From: Fidelibacterota bacterium | GTDB lineage: Bacteria > Marinisomatota > Marinisomatia > SCGC-AAA003-L08 > TMED6 | Assembly (NCBI GenBank): GCA_014239355.1 | Contig: JAAZYZ010000033.1 | Span: 1-33,363, forward strand | Direction: 5' to 3' | DNA: 33,363 nt | Shown: positions 25,943 through 33,363 of the stretch, in pieces | Numbering within the stretch: position 1 is the first letter of the stretch | How the letters are laid out: the number at the start of each line of letters is the position of its first letter | The notes under the pieces: generated by a model | The model's input: the letters and a program-made list of their open reading frames with translations, nothing else | Database searches by the model: none | What the model was told of the DNA's origin: nothing | Translations under genes and position numbers: made by a program

Positions 25943-27315
25943 TAAAAGAAAAGAATAAAATTATTCATTTTATTGGAATCGGTGGTATTGGGATGAGTGG
26001 AATTGCAGAATTTTTGCATTTTCAAGGATTTCAAATATCAGGTTCTGACTTAACTAAATCAGATAGAACTGATTATTTATCAAATTTAGGCATAAAAATA
26101 AACATTGGTCATTCAGTTGTAAATATTAATAATCCAGATATAGTTGTTTATTCTTCTGCAGTTAAAATAGATAATATTGAAATTGTAGAGGCTAAAAACA
26201 AAAATATACCTGTAATTAAAAGAGCTGAAATACTAGCGGAGTTATTAAAATTAAAAGAAATTAGTATTGCCATATCTGGAACTCATGGAAAAACCACTAG
26301 TTGTTCTATGTTAAGTTCTATATTAATTGAAGCAGATTTAAAACCAACAGTAATTATTGGTGGTATAGTAAATAATTTTGGTTCTAATACCTTATCAGGA
26401 ACTGGAGATATTATAGTTGTTGAAGCAGATGAATTTGATCGTTCTTTTCTATCTTTGCAACCATCTATGAGTATAATTAATAATTTAGATTTAGAACATA
26501 CAGATTGTTATAAAGATCTTGATGATATAAAAGATGCGTTTATTAGTTTTGCTAATTCTTCTCAATTAAATGGTATTACAGGGATTTGTATTGATGATGA
26601 TAATGTCAAAGATATTATTAGTGAATTAAAACGTCCATATAGAACATATGGTACTATATCTGATGCAAGTATTAGAGCTAAAAATATTGAGTTTTCAGGT
26701 TTTAATTCATCATTTAAGCTTTTTAAAAATAATAAATTTATTTCCAATATTAATTTAGGAGTTCCAGGAAAACATAATATTCAAAATAGCTTAGCAGCTA
26801 TTACAATTGCTTTAGAGTTAAATATTAATATTGATAAAATAAGAATTGGTTTACAAAAATATAATGGCGTTAAAAGAAGGTTAGAAGTAAAACATGAATT
26901 AAAAAATGGAACAATTTTAATTGATGATTATGCTCATCATCCTACGGAAGTAGAAGCATCTATATCAGCAATAAAAAAATCTTTTAAGAATAGAATTATA
27001 ACTGTTTTTCAGCCACATTTATATTCAAGAACATATAATTTTTATCAAGATTTTGCTAAGGCATTATCATTGAGTGATATCTCTATTTTACTTGATATTT
27101 ATCCTTCTAGAGAAAAGCCTATTAAGGATGTAACTAGTGAACTTATATATAATGAAATGTTAAAATTAGGTTATGATAATATTTTATTAAATAAAGATCT
27201 ATCTCTTATGCCTAAAATGATTCAAGATATACATGAAGATGGGGATATTATAATTACTATGGGAGCTGGCGATATCTATAAACAAAATAATATAATTTTT
27301 GAGGCTTTATCATAA
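25939..27315 (+). CDS. murC: UDP-N-acetylmuramate:L-alanine ligase
   Basis: This 458-residue Mur ligase adds L-Ala to UDP-MurNAc, the first amino acid step. The N-terminal UDP-binding domain is 'IHFIGIGGIGMSGIAEFL'. The ATP loop is 'AISGTHGKTTSCSML' (GTHGKTT 114-120), with the His that is typical of MurC. 'VVEADEFDRSFL', 'NNLDLEHTDCY' and 'LIDDYAHHPTEVEASI' complete the set. It overlaps murG by 4 nt and shares one base with the murB start (TAATG). The order murG-murC-murB-ftsQ matches many non-Bacteroidota clusters. Confidence 0.97.
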   Translation: MIKEKNKIIHFIGIGGIGMSGIAEFLHFQGFQISGSDLTKSDRTDYLSNLGIKINIGHSVVNINNPDIVVYSSAVKIDNIEIVEAKNKNIPVIKRAEILAELLKLKEISIAISGTHGKTTSCSMLSSILIEADLKPTVIIGGIVNNFGSNTLSGTGDIIVVEADEFDRSFLSLQPSMSIINNLDLEHTDCYKDLDDIKDAFISFANSSQLNGITGICIDDDNVKDIISELKRPYRTYGTISDASIRAKNIEFSGFNSSFKLFKNNKFISNINLGVPGKHNIQNSLAAITIALELNINIDKIRIGLQKYNGVKRRLEVKHELKNGTILIDDYAHHPTEVEASISAIKKSFKNRIITVFQPHLYSRTYNFYQDFAKALSLSDISILLDIYPSREKPIKDVTSELIYNEMLKLGYDNILLNKDLSLMPKMIQDIHEDGDIIITMGAGDIYKQNNIIFEALS

Positions 27316-28250
27316 TGTTAGATACTACTAAAAATGAAATTTTGAATTTATTAAAATCAAAAGTTTTAATAGATGAGCCACTTAAAAAACATACTACTTT
27401 TGGAGTTGGAGGAATAGCAGCTTTATTTATTTACCCATGTGATATAAATGATTTAAAAGTTGTATTAAAGTATTGTTCTAAAAATAATATTAAAACATTT
27501 TTTATGGGTTCTGGTTCTAATTTATTGGTTAGTGATAATGGTTTTGATGGAGTAGTGATTTGTCTAAGGAAATCATTTAAAAACTTTGAATTTAATGATT
27601 CTTTTGAGGTGAAAATAGGTACAGGTGTGATGTTAGGTCACATTGTAAGAACTTTGACTAAGAATTCAGTTAAGGGTTTAGAAAGTTTAATTGGCGTTCC
27701 AGGGACTTTAGGTGGGGCATTAATAATGAATGCTGGAGCTTATGGAAGCGAAATTTCCAATTATTTAGTTAATATTAGAAGTATATCACTAGAAGGGAAA
27801 GAAAAAATATATTATAAAGAAGATATAGATTTTTCTTATAGATATTCATCTATTCCTAGAGATGAAATCGTTGTGGAAGCTAATTTTAAATTTCAAGTTG
27901 GAGATTTAGATGAGATTAAAATTCAAAAAGAAAAAGCATCCCAATCTAGAAGAGCAAATCAACCTTTACAATTTAGATCGGCAGGTAGTATTTTTAAAAA
28001 TCCTAATACTAAAACTGCAGCAGGATATTTAATTGATCAAGCTAATTTAAAAGGAATGAAAATTGGGGATGCAGAAATTTCTAAGAAACATGCTAATTTT
28101 ATTATTAATCACGGAAATGCTTCTTCAGAAAATATTCTCAAATTAATTAAAATTATTAAAAAGGAAGTTTTAAGTAAATTTAAAATTAATTTAGAATTAG
28201 AAGTTAAATTGATGGGTTTTAGTAGCTCTGAATTAAAAGGAGTAGCATGA
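27315..28250 (+). CDS. murB: UDP-N-acetylenolpyruvoylglucosamine reductase (type II)
   Basis: This 311-residue FAD-dependent enzyme reduces UDP-GlcNAc-enolpyruvate to UDP-MurNAc with NADPH. FAD-binding motifs are 'FFMGSGSNLLVSDNGFDGVV' (62-81) and 'LIGVPGTLGGALIMNAGAYG' (125-144). The catalytic Ser is S225 in 'SAGSIFKNP' and the proton-relay Glu is E296 in 'LELEVKLMG'. The length and the lack of the extra Tyr loop point to the type II (S. aureus-like) form. It overlaps ftsQ by 4 nt. The partner enzyme MurA is not in this window. Confidence 0.96.
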   Translation: MLDTTKNEILNLLKSKVLIDEPLKKHTTFGVGGIAALFIYPCDINDLKVVLKYCSKNNIKTFFMGSGSNLLVSDNGFDGVVICLRKSFKNFEFNDSFEVKIGTGVMLGHIVRTLTKNSVKGLESLIGVPGTLGGALIMNAGAYGSEISNYLVNIRSISLEGKEKIYYKEDIDFSYRYSSIPRDEIVVEANFKFQVGDLDEIKIQKEKASQSRRANQPLQFRSAGSIFKNPNTKTAAGYLIDQANLKGMKIGDAEISKKHANFIINHGNASSENILKLIKIIKKEVLSKFKINLELEVKLMGFSSSELKGVA

Positions 28251-29038
28251 TTCAAAATCTAATCAGTTTAATAATCTCTATTTGTTTTGTTTTCTTAATG
28301 TTAATAGTTGTTGGTTTTTATGCTAGTAATAAAAAATTGTTAAAATTTAATAAAATTATTTTAGAGGGAAATAATCACATTTCAAATGATTTATTTTTTA
28401 AATTAATCAATTATGATATTGATAGTATCGAATTTTACAATCAAGATGAAATAGATTTTTATTTATCTAAAATTGATGAATTTAAAAATTATGATATTGT
28501 ACAAAATATCTCTATTTCTTACTCGTTGCCAGATAAAATAATTGTAAATATTAATGAGAAAAACCCTATTTATATAATTAATAATCAAATTAGTGATTTT
28601 GCAATGGATGATAATGGTCAAATATTTAGTACTAATTTTTTAAATGATAATATTCATAAAATTAATTTAGACTTCTCAGTTTATGAAATATATAAAGACA
28701 TCAACAATTCTAATCAGTTAAAAGATTTATTTTCTAACATTAATAATAACAGATTAAATAATGATTATTTATTAAATGGTTTAGACGTATTGAATTGGTT
28801 TAATAGTATTCATTTTTCTAATAATATTAAATCATTATCAATTTTAGAACATGAAATCAGTGTTAATTTAGAAAAAACAAAAATTATTTTTGAACATGAG
28901 AATTTAGAAAATCAATTTTCTAAGCTAGAAAAAATTATTAATAGTCAAACTTTTTTTGATACGCTTAATATTTTAAGAATTTCTGATTTAAGTGAAATCA
29001 ATTTATCTTTTAATAATCAAATAATTTTAAAGAAATAA
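28247..29038 (+). CDS. ftsQ: Cell-division protein FtsQ/DivIB
   Basis: This 263-residue bitopic protein has a short N-terminus, one membrane helix at about 5-25 and a periplasmic POTRA domain beginning 'LLKFNKIILEGNNHISNDLF' (31-50). The rest has the FtsQ pattern: 'NISISYSLPDKIIVNINEKN' followed by 'DFAMDDNGQIFSTNF', where the family has 'W.P..L.I.I.E..P.A......L.D..G..F'. FtsQ recruits FtsL and FtsB to the division site. The place between murB and ftsA is the canonical ftsQ position. Divergence is high, as is usual for this family. Confidence 0.9.
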   Translation: MIQNLISLIISICFVFLMLIVVGFYASNKKLLKFNKIILEGNNHISNDLFFKLINYDIDSIEFYNQDEIDFYLSKIDEFKNYDIVQNISISYSLPDKIIVNINEKNPIYIINNQISDFAMDDNGQIFSTNFLNDNIHKINLDFSVYEIYKDINNSNQLKDLFSNINNNRLNNDYLLNGLDVLNWFNSIHFSNNIKSLSILEHEISVNLEKTKIIFEHENLENQFSKLEKIINSQTFFDTLNILRISDLSEINLSFNNQIILKK

Positions 29039-29043
29039 ATAAT

Positions 29044-30306
29044 ATGACTGATAAATATAAAAATGAAATAATTTCTGTAATTGATATAGGAACAACAAAA
29101 ATTATTGTTTTAATTGCTGAGTATGATTTAGAACAAAATAGAATTGTCAAGGTTATAGGTTTTGGAGAGAGCTATTCAGATGGATTAAAAAGAGGTGTTG
29201 TAGTAGATATTAGTAAAACTATTAAGTCAATTACTTGTGCAGTAGAAAATGCTGAAAAACAAGCTGGTTTTGAAATTTCTCATGCTTTTGTAGGTATCTC
29301 AGGTGATCACATTAGTAGTTTAAATTATTCAGGAGTTACTTCAATTAATTCTAATAGTCAAAATCAGGCAATTGGTCATTCAATTACATATGAGGATATT
29401 GAAAAAGTTCAAGAATTAGCTGCTAATATTAATATTTCACCTGATAGAAGAATTATGCATGTTCTACCGCAAGAATATATAGTTGATGATCAAGAAGGGA
29501 TTTCATCTCCATTGGGTTTATCAGGTCGTAGATTAGAAGCTAAAGTTCATTTAGTTACTAGCTCCATTAATACAGAGAGAGACATATTAACCTGTTTAGA
29601 TGAAATAAATATCAATGTAATAGATTTTATTTTAGAGCCACTTGCTTCAGCATGCTCAGTTTTAAATCCAGATGAAATGAATTTAGGCAGTATTCTAGTT
29701 GATATAGGTGGTGGAACTACTGATGTAATTACATACGCAAATGGAAGTGTTTTACATACAGGAGTTGTACCTATCGGAGGAACGATTATCACAAATGATA
29801 TTGCATATAGAGTTCAAACTTCAATTGAGCAAGCTGAGGAATTAAAACAACAGTATGGGTCTTCAAATTTAAATGAGGCCAACTCTAATGATGATATTGT
29901 TGTTAAAGGTGTTGCAGGTAGAAATAAATTTAAAATATCTCAAAAGATGTTATCTGAGGTTATTCAACCAAGAGTAAGGGAAATATTTGAGTTAGCAAAA
30001 GCTGAAATTGAAAAAGCAAATTTTAATGGTGATTATACATTTGGAGTTGTTTTAACTGGAGGAGGTTCAAAGCTTGATAGCATAATACAAACTGCTTATG
30101 AAGTTTTTGATATGCCAATTAAAAAGGGTCTACCAATTAATGATTTTGAAGTAGAAAATATAGATATAGATATTTTAGATCCTAGATATGCAACAGCAAT
30201 CGGATTGATTAAATATGCGGGAAAAAATTTTAATAATTATAATAAAATAAATCAAAATTCTTTTATATCAATGATTAAAAATTTTATAAAAGAATTAATT
30301 AAATAA
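29044..30306 (+). CDS. ftsA: Cell-division protein FtsA
   Basis: This 420-residue actin-like ATPase tethers FtsZ filaments to the membrane and recruits later division proteins. The phosphate-1 loop is 'SVIDIGTTKIIVLIAEY'. The 1C subdomain contains 'GGFEIS'-like sequence ('AEKQAGFEISHAFVGISGDH'). The phosphate-2 loop is 'LVDIGGGTTDVITYANG' and the adenosine motif is 'GVVLTGGGSKLD'. The C-terminus ends in an amphipathic helix ('SFISMIKNFIKELIK'), the membrane-targeting sequence. It follows ftsQ by 5 nt and precedes ftsZ by 18 nt. Confidence 0.97.
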   Translation: MTDKYKNEIISVIDIGTTKIIVLIAEYDLEQNRIVKVIGFGESYSDGLKRGVVVDISKTIKSITCAVENAEKQAGFEISHAFVGISGDHISSLNYSGVTSINSNSQNQAIGHSITYEDIEKVQELAANINISPDRRIMHVLPQEYIVDDQEGISSPLGLSGRRLEAKVHLVTSSINTERDILTCLDEININVIDFILEPLASACSVLNPDEMNLGSILVDIGGGTTDVITYANGSVLHTGVVPIGGTIITNDIAYRVQTSIEQAEELKQQYGSSNLNEANSNDDIVVKGVAGRNKFKISQKMLSEVIQPRVREIFELAKAEIEKANFNGDYTFGVVLTGGGSKLDSIIQTAYEVFDMPIKKGLPINDFEVENIDIDILDPRYATAIGLIKYAGKNFNNYNKINQNSFISMIKNFIKELIK

Positions 30307-30311
30307 AAAAC

Positions 30312-30319
30312 GAAAGGGG
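30312..30319 (+). promoter_or_regulatory. Strong ribosome-binding site of ftsZ
   Basis: GAAAGGGG lies 5 nt before the ftsZ ATG. It is the clearest purine-rich Shine-Dalgarno-like site in a window where most genes have none and rely on overlaps. It fits the need for far more FtsZ than FtsA from the same transcript. Confidence 0.7.
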
Positions 30320-30324
30320 TTAAC

Positions 30325-31440
30325 ATGTTATTTGAACCAAGTAACTTGTCAGAACAAAAAGCTAGGATTGCTGTCGTTGGTGTTGGTGGTGCTGGTGGTA
30401 ATGCATTGAATAGAATGATTTTATCAGGATTAGATAAAGTTGAGTTTGTAGCTGTAAATACTGACGCTCAAGATCTTGATGAAAATAATTCTCAAATTAA
30501 GCTACAGATTGGAAGAGAACTAACAAAAGGTCTCGGAGCTGGAGCTAATGCAGATGTAGGACATCAAGCAGTTGAAGAAAATAGAGATGTATTGGTAAAA
30601 GCATTAGATGGTTGTGATATGGTGTTTATTACAGCTGGAATGGGTGGAGGTACTGGAACAGGTGCAGCTCCTGCAATTGCCAAGATAACTCGAGAGTTAG
30701 GAGCTTTAACCGTTGGTGTCGTTACAAAGCCATTTTCATTTGAAGGACCAAAAAGAAAACTCAGAGCAAATGATGGTGTTGAAGAACTAAAAAGGAATTG
30801 TGATACTTTATTAGTTATTCCTAATGAAACATTATTAGAAATAACTGAAAAAGCTACTTCTGTAAATGATTCTTTTAAATTAGCTGATAGTGTTTTATAT
30901 CAAGCAACAAAAGGTATTTCAGATTTAATTAATGTTCCAGGTCTGATTAATTTGGATTTTGCTGATGTTAAAACAGTAATGGAGAATATGGGTGATGCTA
31001 TTATGGGAACTGGTGAAGCTCATGGTGAAGAAAGAGCTGTTTTAGCTGCTCAACAAGCTATTAACTCTCCATTATTACAAGATTCTAGTATCAAAGGATC
31101 TAAAGGGTTATTAGTTAATATTACAGGTCCTGAAGATATGTCTATACATGAGCTTAATAGTGCTTCTAGTATTATATATGAAGAAGCTGGTGATGATGCG
31201 AATGTTATTCTTGGTTGCGTTATTGACGATAACTTAAAAGATGAAGTTAGAGTTACTGTTATAGCGACTGGGTTAAATGAAGATGGTACTGTTGAGTTAG
31301 GGCATAATATTAATACAGAGCAAATGTCTTTTATAAATAAAGATAAAGCTAATAACAGTGCTGACACATCTAGTAAAACTATGAGTTTTGGAGAGAATGA
31401 TTTTGATGTCCCTACTTATCTAAGAGCTGATAGAAAATAA
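30325..31440 (+). CDS. ftsZ: Cell-division protein FtsZ
   Basis: This 371-residue tubulin-like GTPase forms the Z ring. The N-terminal 'IAVVGVGGAGGNALNRMI' starts the GTP-binding domain, the tubulin signature loop GGGTGTG is at 107-113 ('GMGGGTGTGAAPAIAK'), and the catalytic T7 loop is 'NLDFADVKTVM'. A short linker of about 40 residues leads to the conserved C-terminal peptide 'DFDVPTYLRADRK', which binds FtsA. The short linker is on the compact side for the family. Codons are slightly more GC-rich than in neighbours, as expected for a highly expressed gene. It is the last gene of the dcw cluster. Confidence 0.98.
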   Translation: MLFEPSNLSEQKARIAVVGVGGAGGNALNRMILSGLDKVEFVAVNTDAQDLDENNSQIKLQIGRELTKGLGAGANADVGHQAVEENRDVLVKALDGCDMVFITAGMGGGTGTGAAPAIAKITRELGALTVGVVTKPFSFEGPKRKLRANDGVEELKRNCDTLLVIPNETLLEITEKATSVNDSFKLADSVLYQATKGISDLINVPGLINLDFADVKTVMENMGDAIMGTGEAHGEERAVLAAQQAINSPLLQDSSIKGSKGLLVNITGPEDMSIHELNSASSIIYEEAGDDANVILGCVIDDNLKDEVRVTVIATGLNEDGTVELGHNINTEQMSFINKDKANNSADTSSKTMSFGENDFDVPTYLRADRK

Positions 31441-31451
31441 ATTCTAGTTTA

Positions 31452-31473
31452 TCTAATTATTTTTTTAATTAGA
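31452..31473 (+). terminator. Weak hairpin after ftsZ, possible terminator
   Basis: A perfect 8-bp inverted repeat, TCTAATTA at 31452-31459 and TAATTAGA at 31466-31473, flanks a T6 loop, 11 nt after the ftsZ stop. The stem has one G-C pair and is followed by A's, not T's, on this strand. It is a poor classical terminator and is listed only because of its position at the end of the cluster. Confidence 0.3.
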
Positions 31474-31515
31474 AAAATAGCAGAATCAAAATATACCTAT
31501 TAAGGTTATTTGTAA

Positions 31516-31581
31516 ATTCTTATAGTCAAGTTTTTACTAATCTACAACCCCTAGATTTAGTATTGATTTGGCTATAAGAAT
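31516..31581 (+). promoter_or_regulatory. Nested hairpin in the leader upstream of pyk
   Basis: A 14-bp outer stem pairs 31516-31529 (ATTCTTATAGTCAA) with 31568-31581 (TTGGCTATAAGAAT). Thirteen pairs are Watson-Crick and one is T-G wobble, and the outer 10 bp are a perfect inverted repeat. Inside it, CTAATCTA (31537-31544) pairs with TAGA/TTAG (31552-31560, one bulged T) around the C-rich loop CAACCCC. The structure ends 15 nt before the pyk ATG. It could be a cis-acting RNA element or a DNA operator. I do not recognise a known riboswitch class. Confidence 0.5.
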
Positions 31582-31596
31582 ATTATTGTAAATATT

Positions 31597-33009
31597 ATGA
31601 AGATTAAAAAAACTAAAATAATTTCAACAATTGGGCCATCTTCTAACAGTCCTAATATTATTTCTTCTTTAATTAAAAAAGGTATGGATGTTGCTAGGCT
31701 TAATATGGCGCATACACATAAAGAGAAAGATCTTAAATTAATTATTGATATCATTAGATCTGAAGCAAAAAAATCTGGTAGAAATATTGCTATTATGATG
31801 GATATTTCAGGTCCAAAGATAAGGGTAAATTTTAAAAATAAAGAGAGTTCTAAATTATCTGTAATTAAAAATCACACATATACTATGGGATATGATAATG
31901 TAAACGATATTCCTATTAATTTAGACATAAATTTTAAAGGTCAAGATAATCCAAAAGCATTGGTGAAAATTGATGATGGAAAAATTTCATTCAAAATTTT
32001 AAACATTAATAATAATATTTTACAGTTAAAAGCTTTAGAGTCTGGGACTATTAATTCTAATAAAGGCATTAATTTTCCTCATGTTGATTTAGCACTACCA
32101 TCAATAACTAATAAAGATAGAAAAGATATTAAGTTAGGTTTGAAATATAAAGTTGATTGGTTTGCTTTATCATTTGTTCGCTCATCTAAAGATATAAATC
32201 CAATGATTAATATTTTTAAAAAAGAAAATTTATTTATCCCTGTTATTGCTAAAATAGAAAAACCAGAAGCAATTGATAATCTTCAAGATATTATTAATAA
32301 ATTTGATGGATTATTAGTTGCTAGAGGAGACTTAGGTGTTGAAGAGTCATTAGCAAAAGTACCTGTGCTTCAAAAGAAAATTATAGCTAGTTGTGTTCGT
32401 GCAAAAAAGCCAGTTATTGTAGCTACCCAGATTTTAGAATCTATGATAGAAAATCCAACTCCAACTAGAGCTGAAGTAAATGATGTGGCAAATGCAGTAT
32501 ATGATGGGGTTGATGCGGTAATGTTATCTGGAGAAACTGCATCAGGAGAGTATCCTATTGAATCAGTATCTATTATGACTGATATAATAAATGATGTAGA
32601 AAATAGTATAGAATCCAAAATTGAAAGAATAGATCATATTAGAAATGATAATAGGATTGCAATTGGGCATTCAGTGAGATTGATTTCTAAATCGATGGAT
32701 ATAGATGGAATTGTAGTAATGTCAGAATCAGGAGCAACGGCTAGAATCGTATCTCATTATAGACCAAATGTAATTATATATGCAATGAGTCCTTATAAGA
32801 ATATATGTAATAGAATGTCTCTTTTTTGGGGTGTTGTTCCAATTCAAACTAAAGCTTTTAAATCAACAGACGATATGTTAATTAATGCTGAAAAAATATT
32901 GATTGAAAAACGTTTTATGAAAAAAGATGAAACTTTTATATTAACAGCTGGCGTTCCTGTTGGTGTTTCTGGTTCAACTAATATGATACAGATTCAAAAG
33001 ATAAAATAA
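31597..33009 (+). CDS. pyk: Pyruvate kinase, residues of the K+-independent type
   Basis: This 470-residue glycolytic enzyme makes pyruvate and ATP from phosphoenolpyruvate and ADP. It starts 'KIISTIGPSSNSPNIISSLI', has 'VARLNMAHTHKE' (normally RLNFSHG), catalytic K219 and metal ligand E221 in 'VIAKIEKPEAIDN', 'LLVARGDLGVE', and 'VATQILESMIENPTPTRAEV', and lacks any extra C-terminal phosphotransfer domain. The residue matching rabbit Glu117 is Lys74 ('DISGPKIRV'), the mark of K+-independent enzymes. The K+ ligands Ser76 and Thr113 are Ala38 and Ile70. No Shine-Dalgarno is visible. Its stop abuts the stop of the convergent downstream gene. Confidence 0.96.
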   Translation: MKIKKTKIISTIGPSSNSPNIISSLIKKGMDVARLNMAHTHKEKDLKLIIDIIRSEAKKSGRNIAIMMDISGPKIRVNFKNKESSKLSVIKNHTYTMGYDNVNDIPINLDINFKGQDNPKALVKIDDGKISFKILNINNNILQLKALESGTINSNKGINFPHVDLALPSITNKDRKDIKLGLKYKVDWFALSFVRSSKDINPMINIFKKENLFIPVIAKIEKPEAIDNLQDIINKFDGLLVARGDLGVEESLAKVPVLQKKIIASCVRAKKPVIVATQILESMIENPTPTRAEVNDVANAVYDGVDAVMLSGETASGEYPIESVSIMTDIINDVENSIESKIERIDHIRNDNRIAIGHSVRLISKSMDIDGIVVMSESGATARIVSHYRPNVIIYAMSPYKNICNRMSLFWGVVPIQTKAFKSTDDMLINAEKILIEKRFMKKDETFILTAGVPVGVSGSTNMIQIQKIK

Positions 33010-33363
33010 TTATTTAATTTTTTTATTATTTATTGTTAACAAATATGTTGATAAACACAATAAAAGCATAACAAAAAAGATAGTTATACTAATGAATGAA
33101 GAGTACTTAACATCATTATAATTAAACTGCATAATAATTGTATTTTTCCCTTTTGGTGCAACAAATCCCCTTAAAAGACCATTAATCTGAATGATATCAA
33201 TATCATGATTTATAATTTCCCAATTAGGATAATAAATTTCGCTTAGAGCAATAAAATGATTATTCTCTGTTTCTGTTTCTATAATAATTTGATTAGGTGT
33301 CCAATTTAGTATTTTAGCTTTTGAATTCAAATTTGATTTTGTGAATTTTGGTATATCAGATTT
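33010..33363 (-). CDS. YfhO-family membrane protein, C-terminal part, partial
   Basis: The frame stays open to the right edge of the window, so the start is missing and the TTG at 33330 is internal. The 117 visible residues carry the YfhO-type extracytoplasmic end: 'ILNWTPNQIIIETETENNHF', 'LSEIYYPNWEI', 'INGLLRGFVAPKGKNTIIMQ', matching the family's '..Y.PN.......T.....LVLS..YYPGW', 'N...RGV..P.G.H.V...Y'. A final membrane helix ('FISITIFFVMLLLCLSTYLL') precedes a short basic tail. YfhO proteins are large polytopic proteins thought to act as GT-C glycosyltransferases in lipoteichoic acid or surface-glycan decoration. It is convergent with pyk with no gap. Confidence 0.85.
   Translation of the reverse strand, partial: KSDIPKFTKSNLNSKAKILNWTPNQIIIETETENNHFIALSEIYYPNWEIINHDIDIIQINGLLRGFVAPKGKNTIIMQFNYNDVKYSSFISITIFFVMLLLCLSTYLLTINNKKIK

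Noticed and set aside
31050..31367. Minus-strand 105-aa ORF
   Set aside because: Antisense shadow of ftsZ; the Ser/Ile/Leu-rich sequence is typical of reverse-strand artefacts in AT-rich genes.
33010..33330. Complete small gene starting at TTG 33330
   Set aside because: The frame continues open to the window edge and the content matches the C-terminus of the much larger YfhO family, so it is a partial gene.
1..33363. CRISPR arrays, tRNA or rRNA genes, insertion sequences, prophage
   Set aside because: No spaced repeats, cloverleaf sequences, transposases or phage genes were seen; nearly all bases are in supported housekeeping genes.

Overview
The window is a very AT-rich bacterial chromosome segment (about a quarter G+C by eye) that is almost fully coding. 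Genes overlap or nearly touch, no gene-free stretch exceeds 200 bases, and I see no tRNA, rRNA, CRISPR array or insertion sequence. The best guess for the organism is a streamlined marine member of the Fibrobacterota-Chlorobiota-Bacteroidota group, possibly Candidatus Marinimicrobia (SAR406/Marinisomatota). The reasons are the low G+C, the gingipain-type (C25) protease ending in a 'NFPNPF...' C-terminal sorting-like domain, the scarcity of Shine-Dalgarno sequences, the mitochondrial-type aconitase, and a cell-wall cluster that keeps murF and murB (unlike typical Bacteroidota). The phylum assignment is inference.

Layout. 1-3618 (+): the end of guaA, then pgeF, uppP, holA, an ECF sigma factor carrying an in-frame TAA, and a membrane anti-sigma-like protein, packed as one run. 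3679-3864 (+): a small basic protein of unknown function. 3964-7653 (+): a glycan module of two GT2 glycosyltransferases, one GT4 glycosyltransferase and a PAPS-type sulfotransferase, followed closely by nth (endonuclease III). 8294-11249 (-): aconitase and a short-chain dehydrogenase, overlapping by 17 nt. 11331-14874 (+): the C25 protease, maf and a minimal RodZ-like protein.

15072-31440 (+): a near-complete division and cell wall (dcw) cluster, mraZ-rsmH-ftsL-ftsI-murE-murF-mraY-murD-ftsW-murG-murC-murB-ftsQ-ftsA-ftsZ. It is preceded by a strong promoter with two TGGGGA repeats 10 bp apart that look like MraZ boxes. murA and ddl are not in the window. MurE carries the DNPR motif, so the peptide stem should contain meso-diaminopimelate. 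31597-33009 (+): pyruvate kinase, behind a 156-nt leader holding a nested hairpin. 33010-33363 (-): the C-terminus of a YfhO-like membrane protein, running off the right edge.

Together the genes cover peptidoglycan precursor synthesis (murC, D, E, F and B, mraY, murG), undecaprenyl phosphate recycling (uppP), septal synthesis (ftsW, ftsI), the divisome scaffold (ftsZ, A, Q and L), and surface glycan assembly. No clearly new system is evident. The most unusual items are the stop codon inside the sigma factor, a 5 x TCTTT microsatellite inside ftsL, the structured pyk leader, a local GC-rich tract in mraY, a pyruvate kinase with K+-independent-type residues, and an endonuclease III lacking the standard Fe-S cysteine pattern.
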